Source: Ixodes scapularis (Eukaryota; Arthropoda; Arachnida; Ixodida; Ixodidae). Taken from it: DNA of 64,000 nt. The notes below the pieces were generated by a model. It was not told where the DNA came from. It saw only the letters and a program-made list of their open reading frames with translations, and ran no database searches. Location: assembly GCF_016920785.2 (NCBI RefSeq), contig NW_024609837.1, positions 37,689,543 through 37,753,542 of the forward strand, in the 5' to 3' direction. Position 1 is the stretch's first letter; each line of letters begins with the position of its first letter. Positions 34,759 to 44,762 of the stretch are shown piece by piece. Made by a program: the position numbers and the translations under genes.

Positions 34759-35562
34759 ATACCAGTGGAGGAAAGCCTTGCGACGGAACATCGCAGTGAA
34801 CTGCTCCGAGATTCTTTTAAACAGCTCCTGGATGGCAGTGCTGTTGCCAATGAAGGTGGTAGACATCTTGAGGCCACGGGGCGGAATGTCGCAGACGGCG
34901 GTCTTGACATTGTTCGGGATCCACTCCACGAAGTAGCTGGAGTTCTTGTTCTGCACATTGAGCATCTGCTCGTCCACCTCTCGCATGCTCATGCGCCCGC
35001 GGAAGATGGCAGCCACCGTGGGGTAGCGGCCGTGGCGCGGGTCGCAGGCGGCCATCATGTTCTTGGCATCGAACATCTGCTGGGTCAGCTCTGGCACGGT
35101 CAGGGCCCGATATTGTTGGCTGCCGCGAGACGTCAGGGGGGCGAAGCCGGGCATGAAGAAGTGCAGCCGTGGGAAGGGCACCATGTTCACTGCCAGTTTG
35201 CGCACTACGTCCAGGACAGAGTCCACCAGTTCCGCACCCTCTGTATAGTGGCCCTTGGCCCAGTTGTTGCCGGCACCACTCTGGCCAAACACAAAGTTGT
35301 CTGGCCGGAAGAGCTGGCCAAAGGGTCCAGACCGTACCGAGTCCATGGTTCCCGGCTCAAGGTCAACAAGGATGGCACGAGGCACATACTTGCCACCGGA
35401 GGCCTCGTTGTAGTAAACATTGATTCTTTCCAACTGAAGGTCCGAATCGCCGTGGTAGCTGCCGGTTGGGTCGATGCCGTGCTCGTCGGAGATCACCTCC
35501 CAGAACTTTGCACCGATCTGATTTCCACACTGGCCAACCTGAATATGGACGATTTCACGCAT
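34759..35562 (-). pseudogene. Beta-tubulin pseudogene with internal and C-terminal deletion
   Basis: Starts at ATG (35562-35560) with MREIVHIQVGQCGNQIG, the standard beta-tubulin N-terminus. It continues without interruption to VLDVVRK (residues about 116-122), then jumps straight to LAVNMVPFPRLHFF (residue about 253 onward) and stops matching after FLHWY (residue about 398). The 268 codons equal 398 minus 130, so the internal loss is an exact in-frame 390 bp, flanked by an RK codon pair in the parent gene. The missing part includes the GGGTGSG nucleotide-binding loop, so it cannot bind GTP. The last 48 or so residues are also gone; a TGA follows four codons later. No intron interrupts the homologous part, which suggests a retrocopy, but no poly-A is visible because the 3' end is lost. 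There are no stops inside; one notable change is Leu to Pro in RYPTVAA. The parent protein forms microtubules with alpha-tubulin. Confidence 0.93.
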
Positions 35563-35837
35563 TTTTTGTGTTGCTGGACGCGCGTTGACTCGCGGACTTC
35601 TCCCATGAATCAGGATGCTGCCACTTAGCGCAGTGGACAGCCTCCGAGGCAGCTGTCTGCTGTTTTGGGGAATCAGGGAACTCGGTGTGTAGGTGGAAAC
35701 TCTTTCCCTCGGCAGAGCACGACAACGTGGACTGCACGATGCGCATGTCTCCTCCCGGAAGCGAGTTGTGCCCGCTGCTATGTTAATATTTCTTGCTGCA
35801 GACGTGTTATCTAGTGATTCAGTGAGTAGAATGCACT

Positions 35838-36090
35838 CATCTATACTTCTTTCCAGCTTAAGTCCAGACACAACCGACGCTACGAGTTGATGGAACCAAT
35901 CAAACAGAGTAAAAAACAGACCATCATGGTGTTCGTCATGTTTCTGTACGTGTTCTATTATGGCTAGAACAACCATAAATAAAAAAAGCCCTAGCGACTT
36001 GCGCCTTTGGCACTGCTTGTTTCGTCCCGTTACCTCGTAGCGTCGAATGTGTCTGGACTTAAGCTGAAACGAAGTATAAGAAAGTATTTG
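35838..36090. mobile_element. Inverted-repeat (MITE-like) element upstream of the tubulin remnant
   Basis: The left arm contains AGCTTAAGTCCAGACAC and CGACGCTACGAG. The right arm contains the reverse complements CTCGTAGCGTCG and GTGTCTGGACTTAAGCT. Weaker pairing extends inward and outward for roughly 70 bases per arm. The centre has no coding signal. The minus-strand frame that runs open from 36114 into the tubulin start passes through this element, so the apparent 183-residue N-terminal extension is most likely accidental. Confidence 0.7.
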
Positions 36091-36502
36091 ATCATACTTC
36101 GATCTTTTTGACATTTTCGTAGTTTCGCCACACCTATTGCCGCTCGCTCGGCAGGTGCCGATGAAGAAAGCGTCACAAAAACGAGGACAACTGAGGAAGC
36201 ACCTTGTTGCGCGTTGCCTTTCCTGCTGTTCCGTGTCGAGCGAGTGACGATGCCCGGGGACGAAAGAAACTACCAGCGTAAAGCAGGCGAAGTGCCGAAG
36301 TTAGGGCTGCACTAATCGACGGTCAGAACATTTTAAGCACAACGGAGCAGGACGCATCCCGGGAAGCTTTATCAGTTCCCAGGGGCCTCCAGGAGGAGCA
36401 GAATTTATCCAAAGCGACGCGTTCTGATGTTCGCGCTTTATTCGGGCCCGATAGTATATAAAACTTCATCTGTATCTATCTACAAAACGCAAACATACAA
36501 TA
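36091..36502. other. Unassigned spacer
   Basis: No recognised feature between the inverted-repeat element and the Penelope-like pair. Confidence 0.4.
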
Positions 36503-37009
36503 CGTTAACACTTGTTTGGTGAGAACAGCGAAAAAAGACGTAGGAGCAGGACGAAGAAACACACAGACAGGGCGCTGACTTACAACTGGAAGTTCATTGC
36601 TCTGTAAAAGATAAACAAACACAGAAAGGAGGAAGGGAGGAGAGCAAGCAAAGCAAACCAAAAACATTCGGCATTAGCCACGCCAACACGCTCACACAAA
36701 CCTGTCACCCTTTTTAACGAACTCTGCCTCGTCATCTGCAAGGGCAACGAAAGGAGCGCTCATACACGTGTCAGTTTCGATAGACTCCATAAGATACGCT
36801 TCGTCTGTCTCCATCACAGTCTTGGTTTTGTGTTGAGACAAAATCTTTATATTATGAAATGATGGCGACCAGCCATACCTATCACAATGGAGCTCTAGGT
36901 TCCCTGAGGGCGAAGAACGCAAAGAAAGCGAATGCTTCCTTGCCCTTATGTTTACACACCGCCCAGTCTGACCAATATACACCCGGCCGCAGGACAGCGG
37001 GATCTGAAT
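36503..37009 (-). mobile_element. Penelope-like element 3' end, left arm of a palindrome
   Basis: Contains the end of a Penelope-like ORF (36692-37009) and its 3' flank, which carries GGGCGCTGACTTACAACTG and a CTCC-rich stretch. The whole segment is an imperfect reverse complement of 37011-37504, with a spacer of about 21 bases around 37000. Confidence 0.85.
36692..37009 (-). pseudogene. GIY-YIG endonuclease domain of a Penelope-like element, copy 1
   Basis: About 105 codons open to a stop at 36692. It begins IQIPLSCGRVYIGQTGR, where VYIGQTGR is the second half of the GIY-YIG signature, followed by an Arg-x-x-x-His-Ser segment, the HC...W-SPSFHN block, and EAYLME, whose Glu aligns with the metal-binding Glu. 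The ending SAPFVAL...E-FVKKGDRFV is the usual C-terminus of tick-type Penelope ORFs. Some conserved positions are altered (CGC to YGW). In active elements this domain nicks the target DNA. The reverse transcriptase is absent, so the copy is dead. The open frame extends past 37009 only because it runs into the antisense of copy 2. Confidence 0.88.
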
Positions 37010-37010
37010 C

Positions 37011-37504
37011 CGGCCGGGTGTATATTGGTCAGACTGGGCGGTGTGTAAACATAAGGGCAAGGGAACATTCGCTTCCTTTGCGTTCTTCGCCCCCAGGGAA
37101 CCTACTGGTCCATTGTGATAGGTGTAGCTGGTCGCCGTCATTTCACAGTATGAAGGCTTTTTCATGACACAAAACAAGACTGTGAGGGAGATAGAGAAAG
37201 CGTATTTCATGGCGTCAGTCGGAGCTGACACGTGTGTGAGCGCTCCCTCTGTTGTCCTTGCAGATGAAGAGGTAGATTGTGTTAAAAAGTGTGGAAGCTT
37301 TGTGTGAGAGCGTGTGGGCGTGACTGATGCCGAATGTTATCGGTTAACTTTGTTTGTTCTCTTCCCCTCCTCCTTTCTGTGTTTATTCTTCTTTTTGCAG
37401 AGCACTAAACTCTCAGTTGTAAGTCAGCGCCCTGTCTGCGTGTTTCTTCGTCCTGGTCCTACGTATTTTTTGCGCTGTTCCCACCAAAGAGTATGTACCA
37501 CCAA
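37011..37504 (+). mobile_element. Penelope-like element 3' end, right arm of a palindrome
   Basis: Second truncated copy in opposite orientation, from CGGCCGGGTG at 37011 to about 37504, with the same coding end and 3' flank as the left arm. The two copies abut at their truncated 5' sides. Confidence 0.85.
37012..37307 (+). pseudogene. GIY-YIG endonuclease domain of a Penelope-like element, copy 2
   Basis: Reads GRVYIGQTGRCVNIRAREHS and the SPSFHS block in one frame up to a stop near 37165. It then continues in another frame from about 37164 with KTVREIEKAYFM (putative catalytic Glu) and SAPSVVLADEE, and ends GSFV with TGA at 37305. One frameshift thus separates the two halves. It retains REIE, which the left copy has changed, so the two copies have diverged independently. 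Confidence 0.87.
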
Positions 37505-37719
37505 CTAGCCCAGCTACATGCCTTGATGATGCTAACATTTGTTTTCAAATGGCTTCTACTTTTACTTATTTTATTTACAAAATACCCCACAGCGCCGAAG
37601 AATCGGAGCAGGGGAGTAAGTTTCACAATTGATCAATACCATCAGACACATATCAATCGACCAGCGCAGGAAAGTATACTTCAGCACAGTATGTTTCAGT
37701 AACATAAATTAAAATCATC

Positions 37720-38461
37720 CACACGTCAGCATGCGACATCACAAGTTGAAACGCGATGTTAAGGTACACGGCGGCGTTAAGAAGGGCCTCAATGTGTGTG
37801 ACCTCAATCTTATTGATCGATTAAGTATTTCTGGTCCGGGTCCCACAGGGCGCTTTAAAACTCTAAACGGGGTCCCAGAAACGCACGATATACAGCTTCG
37901 TTTAGAATTTGGGGGAACTATGCGTAAGTTTCGAATGACTAAACTAAGAACCCTACTAGCTTCATTCAGAATCCTATTTATTTATGATTAACAGACAGGT
38001 CCTCAGAAAGAATAACACCTAAATATTTAAATTTAGACACCGTTTTGTAGCAGGTCCCTTCCAACGACGTAAGAGGAATTAATGCTGCTTTGTGTTTTAC
38101 TAATTGTGACATGAACGCACTTTCCTGTTTCTAATCTTAGTTGCCAGTTCGGGCACCATAGACTGATGCGATCCCAGTACTGTTGCAACAGTGACACTTT
38201 GGTTGTATTACTAATTGTTTTGCAAATTACACAATCATCCGCGAATAACCTAACATTAGCGAAGGCACAGGATGCTCTAACAATATTGAAGACTAAAAAT
38301 AATGGTGGCTCCAAAACCGACGCCTGAGAGACACCCGATATTTCATCTACATATTTATATTCCTTACTTCCCTAGGCGAAACATTGTTTTCTTTTACTCA
38401 GGCAGTCTTCTATTCATGTGAGTATTGTATTATCAATATTAAGAGAACTGATTTGATGTAA
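37720..38461 (-). pseudogene. LINE reverse transcriptase, C-terminal half
   Basis: Starts LNIDNTILT, then a stop where related elements have Trp, then IEDCLSKRKQCF. Next comes SGVSQASVLEPPLF (usually SGVPQGSVLGPLLF), then RLFADDCVI. The FADD box at 38234-38245 is the metal-binding catalytic motif and is intact. After DRISLWCPNWQ the frame breaks. KYLGVIL, NRILNEA and WDPDQKYLID, typical of the thumb region, follow in shifting frames down to about 37720. Clearly a dead copy. Confidence 0.88.
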
Positions 38462-39153
38462 CAATCAATGAGTTAATCAATCGATCAATCAATTTTATTT
38501 ACATGATCATCAGATAGTGATGTGGTTTGCAGAGGCAAAAAGTCAAAACAGTTTTGACTTTACAAAGCCTCTGCAGTCTTACAATTGGCATACCGTAACA
38601 AAAACAACAGCAATCAGGGAAAACCGAACTACAGTGACATGGGATGGCAAAAAGAAAACACTTATATGATCAACACTTACCCTATATACTGTATTTTGCT
38701 GCTAGATGAAGGATTTTGTCCTTATACACAAAGAACGACAGCATCTAGTGACTGGATGAAGACAGGGAACAAAATATATAAAACGGATGCCTTTATAGCT
38801 CACAAAGACAATTTACTTTTTATTTGTGAAAACAGAGTTCTCCAATTTGATTTAGATGTACGTTTTCAATGTTTGACAAATTATGTTTTTCAACTTTATT
38901 TAAGACAAACGGAAGATTACAGCTTAACATTTGAAACCCATAGTTCGTGCGATTAAAAAAAAAGTTTCCAGCGCTCCCTTTCCCTAACGTCACGAGGTTT
39001 GAAAATGGAAGTTAAATTTGAAATACAAGTAAAAATTATTTATTATATTGAAGGGCGAATCTATATCGTGTGACTTGGGCATACACATATGAACCAAGAA
39101 TAGAAGTTAAATGCAGCTCTTTGAATAGAGAAGGAGTGAGTGTATGTGTCAAA
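38462..39153 (-). mobile_element. LINE 3' UTR fragment inserted in the older LINE
   Basis: On the minus strand it ends with AATAAA followed by an ATTG-type short tandem tail (to about 38462), and it carries a strong hairpin at 38529-38574. It has no protein-coding homology. It separates FDRV... of the older RT (ending near 39154) from LNIDNTILT (starting near 38455), so it is a separate, 5'-truncated retroelement insertion. The exact left border is uncertain by some tens of bases. A short TTGT-type duplication is possible. A 123-codon plus-strand frame at 38585-38956 is antisense to it and not a gene. Confidence 0.68.
38529..38574. other. Hairpin in the LINE 3' UTR
   Basis: GCAGAGGC pairs with GCCTCTGC, and inside it AAAGTCAAAAC pairs with GTTTTGACTTT. 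Its position just before the polyadenylation signal and tail (minus strand) suggests a role in template recognition by the element's own reverse transcriptase. Confidence 0.9.
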
Positions 39154-39747
39154 AGACAACAAATGGTAATAACACGATCAAACGCTTTGCAAAATTTTTA
39201 AAATTTTGTCAGTTTGCAGTTTTCTTTCAGTTGCACTAGCCAAATCGTGGAAGTTCAATTAACTGGGGGAGCAAAAAACGTGTTTGCAGAAACCATGTTA
39301 ATTTGTAGAGAAAATGTTGTTATCTTCCTAAGGTTTCATAACATTACTATACAGATATGTCCCAAGGCCTTTTATAATCTATAACTCAGTGAAATAGGAC
39401 TATATTTTCTACATTTTATTTTTATCCATTTCTGCAAACTAGTACGACATACGTTTTGTTTATTATTTAGGCAATTGACCAGTTTCAAAACTTCGCAAAC
39501 AATTTTATACAATTTTTCGACGCTATACACGACCAGGCTTTTAACACTGTGGAAAATACCTCATCCGGACCAGATGCCTTTCCCACCTATAGGGAGTCTA
39601 AATATCCCCCCAGGGGTAATGCGACGGGAGTCATGAGGTTTTGTAAATCATCCGTAAACAGTGGCAGATTTTTAGCCATCCCTGTCCAAATATATTGACT
39701 TAGAAGTAGTCACTGAAACAGCCAGCTGTCGCAGCACTTCAGTTATT
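39154..39747 (-). pseudogene. LINE reverse transcriptase, N-terminal half
   Basis: KASGPDEV (the usual KA-GPDxI start of the fingers), then a degenerate stretch ending NVENIVLFH, which corresponds to the ENYRPISL box. It is followed by YSNVMK, LEDNNIFSTNQHGFCK (usually NQHGFRK) and FDRV. Several stops and frameshifts interrupt it. It joins the C-terminal half once the insertion at 38462-39153 is discounted. Confidence 0.82.
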
Positions 39748-40366
39748 AAGCAGGGAACAGATTTGCGAAAAAAAAAAAAAAAACGAATTTTGTGCGAAAA
39801 CCGCACACGAAAATCGCACGGCAGCTGGGCTCCTTCCCTTGCTCCTTCCCTTTTCCAAAAATCAGGAGCGGTTTGAAAGATCTGCAGCGCCAGATATTTT
39901 CGCACGGCGCCTCCAAATTCGGGGCCGAGGAGCTCGGTGAGCGAAAGCCCGGAACAGGACGGAACGGAACGATACGATCGGCTCGCAACATGGCGGCTCG
40001 CGCAGCTTTGGAAGCAGCGCAGGCAACATCGTATGCCATCCCTGCGTTCTCATCTCAACCTTCGTAGAAAACCCCTTCTGTCTCTATCATATGGGTGATG
40101 GTACAAAGGCTTGCGTGGCATTCAACGAGGTTTTAATAGCTGAAGTTTTTAAGAGGCGCGCAATATGGGACGCCAGTTCGCCAGACTCCCGAAGAGCCTC
40201 CTGAAGTCGGAGCACGAAAACCGCAGTGCATTGCGATTTCCGCGCCGCGCATTCCACCTCATGTGGCTCGTCTTCCGAAAATCGCAAGCTACGATTTTCG
40301 CAGCCTCCAATTTCTCTCCGATTTTCGGTTCGTTTTTTTTTTTTTTTGCAAATGTGTTCCCGGCTT
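39748..40366. mobile_element. 619-bp inverted-repeat element with TATT target duplication
   Basis: The left end AAGCAGGGAACAGATTTGCG and right end (reverse complement) AAGCCGGGAACACATTTGCA match closely, and pairing continues through a long A run and CGAA. TATT flanks both sides (39744-39747 and 40367-40370), which fits a 4-bp duplication. It lies within the older LINE and so is younger. No transposase. It carries several CGAAAA/GCACGAAAA sub-repeats. Superfamily unassigned. Confidence 0.8.
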
Positions 40367-40675
40367 TATTGTAAGAGATAGAATCAGAAATGCTGGGAAT
40401 GCCAGTTGACTGTTTACGCGTGTCCGTAGGAAATTCCAGAAAGCTTCCTCATTTGTACTCACTGCCCTTGCTAATCAAGAAAAATATTTATCCTTGCCAT
40501 TTTGTAAACTAATTCCAGCTCTCCTAAACGATGCTCAAGATTGGTGCATCGGTTCTTTTTTTAATTATTATATCCTGATATATTCTTATATCCTTGTACT
40601 GACCGTTTTGTTTTCTTCCCTTGCCAACAATCAATAACTCACGTCAAATTTATCTGGCACACAGAGAAAAGTCCC

Positions 40676-41234
40676 TCAAAATTCAGTAATAATGTGTGTC
40701 TCAATTTTTTTGCCGTTGCTAAAACTTTTGTAGGTGTCCGTTTGTGATACAAAGTTTGCAATATTCGGGCCTTTTTGATTAGAAACATACTTGTATATTC
40801 TATGAACCCTCTTCATTTCACCAACAAGCACCTGCAGCCTATCCCAGCAAAAAGCCTTAATCAAAATTTTAGTTGTTTATCAACTCTCATATGGATTACG
40901 GTCTTCAATACCATAAGAAAATAGGAGTTTGTATTAGGCTTTGATTTTTTTCAAATCGCCTAGTTTTCTAGCTACGCCTTACACGTTTTCTGAGTGAGTT
41001 TGGTTATAAACTCATTAGGCTGTATGTTTAAACGCTTGCATCTTAGATTCCAAGGACTCGATCCTGGCCCCAAAATTGCTGATCAGGCTATCCAAGTTTG
41101 CTTGTCTTCTTTCTATGTCGCCCAATTTACTGAAGGTAGTAGCTTGACTCTCTTGTACATTCTTTAAAATGGAAGTCATTTCAGTGTCTGGGCCATGATT
41201 TTTCTCAACATCACCTGCCAGAATCTGCAGCTTT
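40676..41234 (-). pseudogene. LINE ORF1 remnant (coiled coil plus RNA-binding region)
   Basis: The first part reads as a heptad-like helix (SKLGDIERRQANLDSLISNF and ARIESLESKMQAF). After a degenerate gap come LLFSYGIED and then RVHRIYKYVSNQKGPNIANF, which match the NLLFxGIED and RAHRLG-...-RPIIVKF order of CR1/Jockey-like ORF1 proteins. The last 62 codons up to the stop at 40676 are open. ORF1 proteins bind the element RNA. Internal stops show it is dead. Confidence 0.75.
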
Positions 41235-41340
41235 AGAAAAAATACTCTTATTGAGAGGAATTACATTTATGCTCTCTGTGGGAAAAGCAAAAGCCACAAA
41301 AAACGGTCATCACCACTGTAGCAGGGAACTTTTGCCCTTT

Positions 41341-41663
41341 CCTGAAGCAAACAAAAGTGCCTGACTACACACATGTTGGCGCGATGTCTGCCGCATTTCC
41401 CACTGAAGGTCTAGAGGGGTCATTTTGCAAGGGGCATAGAAATCATCTGATGTTTTCGAACAGACGTGACGTAGATGATCATGCCAAAAGTGATTGGCGT
41501 TCCAGCAGTGACGGGGCACCTGGATGTTTTCGGCGAATGGATCATGAAAGTCGTTTTGCCTGCGCTGCGTGAAATCACCGATCCCAAAGAGCAGCAGCTG
41601 AAGTAAAAATAAGTGCCTGAATACACACATGTTGAAGCGATCTCTGCCGCATATTCCACTCAA
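41341..41663 (+). repeat. Two direct repeats of about 64 bp, 259 bp apart
   Basis: CTGAAGCAAACAAAAGTGCC...ACACACATGTTG...TCTGCCGCATTTCCCACT at 41341-41404 recurs with few changes at 41599-41663. The segment between looks unique. Two neighbouring copies of a 259-bp unit, or recombination debris, would both fit. Confidence 0.75.
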
Positions 41664-41669
41664 TAAAAA

Positions 41670-43287
41670 ATCTCAGTGCGAAAATCCGCAAAATAAATAC
41701 TATTAGTACGTCTGAGCTCCAACACGTTCCCTGACTAGACACCTAGAGACATTAGTCTAAAAAAATAGTATCCGCCACTGAAGTAACAATACATATAAGA
41801 ACGTGTCATGTCATTTAACTTTAAATAAACCGATTGTCGGTAGGGAAGGGCAGAGAACGAAACGTAGGTACGAAACATTGAATGTGTACCCTAATCGTTT
41901 TGGCCCCTTATCCTTAAAGATCGCCGTATATGCTGTCAAAAAAAGATACAGGTTGGGCTGCAGATATTGGTTCTCTTTAATAAAGAGAACATAAACGCAA
42001 CAAGCGCGATGTTTTAAACATGATTCCAAAACCCCGAGACTGCAGGTAACGACATGAGATACGTTTTCTTTATTTAGTGGAACCAAATCCCCAAAGCAAT
42101 CTGTAGATCTGCTTCTTCTGCCGCAACGTCCAGCGAACATGTCTAGCTGGGACGGCATGGAGGCGATAGAATGAGGGAAAGCAAAGATAATTCACTCATG
42201 GGTCGGCGGTTGTCGCGATGACAATGCGGGTCGATCGGTCCTTTGTTACCTTTTGCATCCCCCCCCAAACACAAACACACACAAAAATCGTCCCAACAAG
42301 CGTTTCAGCGTTCAATCCATGTTCACCGTAAACATCAAAACAAATTTCGCTGTCGGAAAGTTAAAAAAAAAAAAAGAATCGACTGAGAGTAAACGATAGG
42401 AAAGATGATTGCGGTCGAGAGTAGGGAAAAACGAAGTAAGGCTCGCAAATCTGTATATATAAAACCAATACAAAAACGTGTAAAAAACTAGTGGAAGATC
42501 CAAGAGCCCCCATCATTCTAAGACCCCGAGTCTCGCGGAAAGACCAGAAATCCGCTGCGACCTTTCGCAGCGGTTTTCGCGACTCCGTCGTCGCGGGAAG
42601 TGTTGAAGAGAGACAGTGTTATAAGACGGGCATTCGCTTTCGAGCAGGTACAATACGTCTAAGCTCGCCTCAAAGAAACAGGTGTTATACTTGTTCGTGA
42701 GCGCGTTGGTAATGATGTAAGTTTAGAAAGAGTTATATAGGTAAAGACAGGAGACGGGAAAACACATCTTTCAAGTTTCAACAAACAAATGATTTATTGC
42801 CGGACGCTTCGCCTTCGGAATTGCACTAGCCAGTTGCATTCTTACTGCATGAAAAAATGTGCTAGGGCGCTAACATAATGAAAATATAGACACCGTGCGT
42901 TAGTTGCGTTTTGTTTTTGTTGTCCTCATTCTCACGGTTGAATTCTTAAACGCTACTGGACTAGAAACTTTAGTTGAGGCCGGTTTTGCACAGTTTCAAG
43001 TAACATCTCAAGCGAGAACAAATTACGTGAATGAGTCTAATTAACATATAAGCCAATATGAGGTGAAGTGTAAACCTTTCTATGTGATAGGCCTTATATA
43101 GTTTATATAAGTTATAATAAGTTTATTAAACAAATCATTTTGTTAATAGCGCGAAGCGTAACCTACTCAAGATGTATGGCAGTGTGGCATTAGGCGTTCA
43201 ATTTTACAGCGGAGCTGTTAAGGGCTAGGTTCTCCAGGGTCGTGTCCAACAGCAAACAAATGATGACACGGAACTCTGGACAGCTAC
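41670..43287. other. Unassigned spacer with a nested hairpin
   Basis: No gene recognised. At 42528-42585, AATCCGCTGCGA pairs with TTCGCAGCGGTT around a 3-base loop, and GAGTC-CGCG outside it pairs with CGCGACTC. A long A+T-rich tract surrounds it. Confidence 0.45.
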
Positions 43288-43290
43288 CGC

Positions 43291-43346
43291 CATCTATGAG
43301 CGACGGTAGCAACCAGATGATTGGTTGCTTCCGTCGCTCATAGATG
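43291..43346. other. 25-bp stem hairpin with 6-base loop
   Basis: CATCTATGAGCGACGGTAGC plus five more bases (43291-43315) pairs with 43322-43346, with one mismatch in 25. The precision and tiny loop suggest either a small-RNA-like stem or a snap-back duplication. Confidence 0.93.
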
Positions 43347-44419
43347 ATAGCAACCTTTCTTCAGAGGAAGAAGAACGGGAGCGGAACGAGCGGCGATGTG
43401 CACAGCAGCCCGAATGGTTCCGCAATCTCCGCGAGGCCGCTATTGGCTTAAGTTCCACTGCGTCGAGCGCTTCAGACTCCCTTGCGAAAAAAAAGCTTGA
43501 AAGCCATCGTCAAGAATAGAAGCTACAGATCCGCTGCTCTTCCTTCTTGACCAGAATGGAAAGGCGGAAAGTTTTTTTCAGATCCAGCGATCTCAATCAA
43601 CTCAACACTCTAGCGAAAGTTGTCTCGAAAACGTTAGGTGGAACTTCCACGCCGGATTCGACTCGACACGACTCGGTAACAAAGAACTCTCACGCAAATG
43701 AGCCCGGGTAGTGAGGGTAAAGGAAGAGGTCTTTCGATTCTTTGATAATCGAACCTGGCAACAATGGGCTTCACGGTTGGCCTGCCTCGTAATTAAAGCT
43801 GAACAGAAGACGCAATATGTCCCTCCTGTCTAGTCCTGTTTACGTTCCGCGGCGATTGTGCCGGGTCAAGTTTACACAGGTTCGATTTACTTTATTAACT
43901 AACTTCCCAACGATTCCATTGGTTTTCATTTTACTTGTTTCTCAACGATCATTGTTGCGAGTTTGTTTTCATCCCTGCTTGCTTCTCCCTGCTCTGGCAT
44001 GGAATGCTTCAGTATGCGATCTTCCGTTTCTATGATTTTATCTATCGAATTTAGTTATGGTAAGCCCGGTGAAATTGGGGCTAACCACAGTTCGTAATAG
44101 TCCAAAAAGTTTGCAAGCGAGAGAAATGTTTTATTTAAATTTGACGCTCATTTTCCCCAGGGATACGTTTATGCTACTTAATTACGCAAGCTCGTCTGGT
44201 GTCACATTGAGCTTGTTCACTCCACTTCATCAAGCACAGTTTTAATTAGCCGCTGCTGGGGGGAAACATAAAAAAAAAAGATTAGAAATAATGGACATGA
44301 CGAAAGCTAAAAATGAACGAGCAAGGATATTGAAGTAAATTTGCAGATGCTTAGGTAATCATTTTGTGCTCTAATTGAAAATCGTTACGGGACAATCTTT
44401 TGTTAAAGAAAACTCAAGC
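43347..44419. other. Unassigned spacer
   Basis: A 64-codon acidic/basic frame at 43325-43519 (Glu-Arg rich, then Ser rich) overlaps the hairpin and has no known domain. Nothing else recognised. Confidence 0.35.
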
Positions 44420-44762
44420 GGTTTTTGTGTATTTAAAACAAAAACCATAAATCGTCTTCATTTGGACTCCAGGATCACGAATATCGAGATTACTTTTCAA
44501 TTTGGTGCACGGAGGTGGCAAAAAAATTGTTTTCAAAGAACTGCTGAAGCCCATCCTTCCCGCAGCTGACTTCATCTTAAGAGCTTTCGGAATCTCCGCT
44601 ATGGGACATCTTCAGTGCCTATCCAAGCTATGTACGCGCACTCTTGCTATGTTCAAAAGAAGTAAATAAAAGTAACGACTGGTGCCTGTGCAGGAGAACA
44701 CACCTGGCAAGCTTGCAATTGCACGCGCTGCCCACACGAGCGACACGCGGTTGGCGGCCTAA
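44420..44762 (-). repeat. Dispersed repeat family R1, copy 3 (inverted)
   Basis: Reverse complement aligns with 56680-56995 across nearly its whole length, and in parts with 21640-21890 and 24060-24280. It ends with the AATATCGAGATTA and GAAGACGATTTA blocks. Confidence 0.65.

Larger units (their letters stand above)
37720..41234 (-). mobile_element. Decayed CR1/Jockey-type LINE with two nested insertions
   Basis: On the minus strand, in the expected order: ORF1 coiled coil and RNA-binding part (41234-40676), a short linker piece with AFWNFLRTR (about 40440-40375), the reverse transcriptase N-half (39747-39154) and its C-half (38461-37720). Between ORF1 and the RT there is far too little DNA for the endonuclease domain, so that part is deleted. 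Two later insertions split the element: an inverted-repeat element (39748-40366) inside the linker and a LINE 3' end (38462-39153) between the RT halves. Many stops and shifts are present. Confidence 0.82.

Noticed and set aside
34735..35628. 297-codon plus-strand open frame
   Set aside because: It is antisense to the beta-tubulin remnant; the G+C-rich codons of the real frame leave the opposite strand open.
34747..36114. A single 455-codon tubulin fusion gene
   Set aside because: Only the part from 35562 down matches tubulin. The upstream part crosses an inverted-repeat element and shows no domain.
36692..37231. One 179-codon protein
   Set aside because: Its first half is the antisense of the right Penelope arm; only 36692-37009 is true coding sequence.
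36503..37504. Twin-priming product
   Set aside because: Twin priming inverts a different, upstream segment. Here both arms contain the same 3' region.
38585..38956. 123-codon plus-strand frame
   Set aside because: Antisense to an A+T-rich LINE 3' UTR; no domain.
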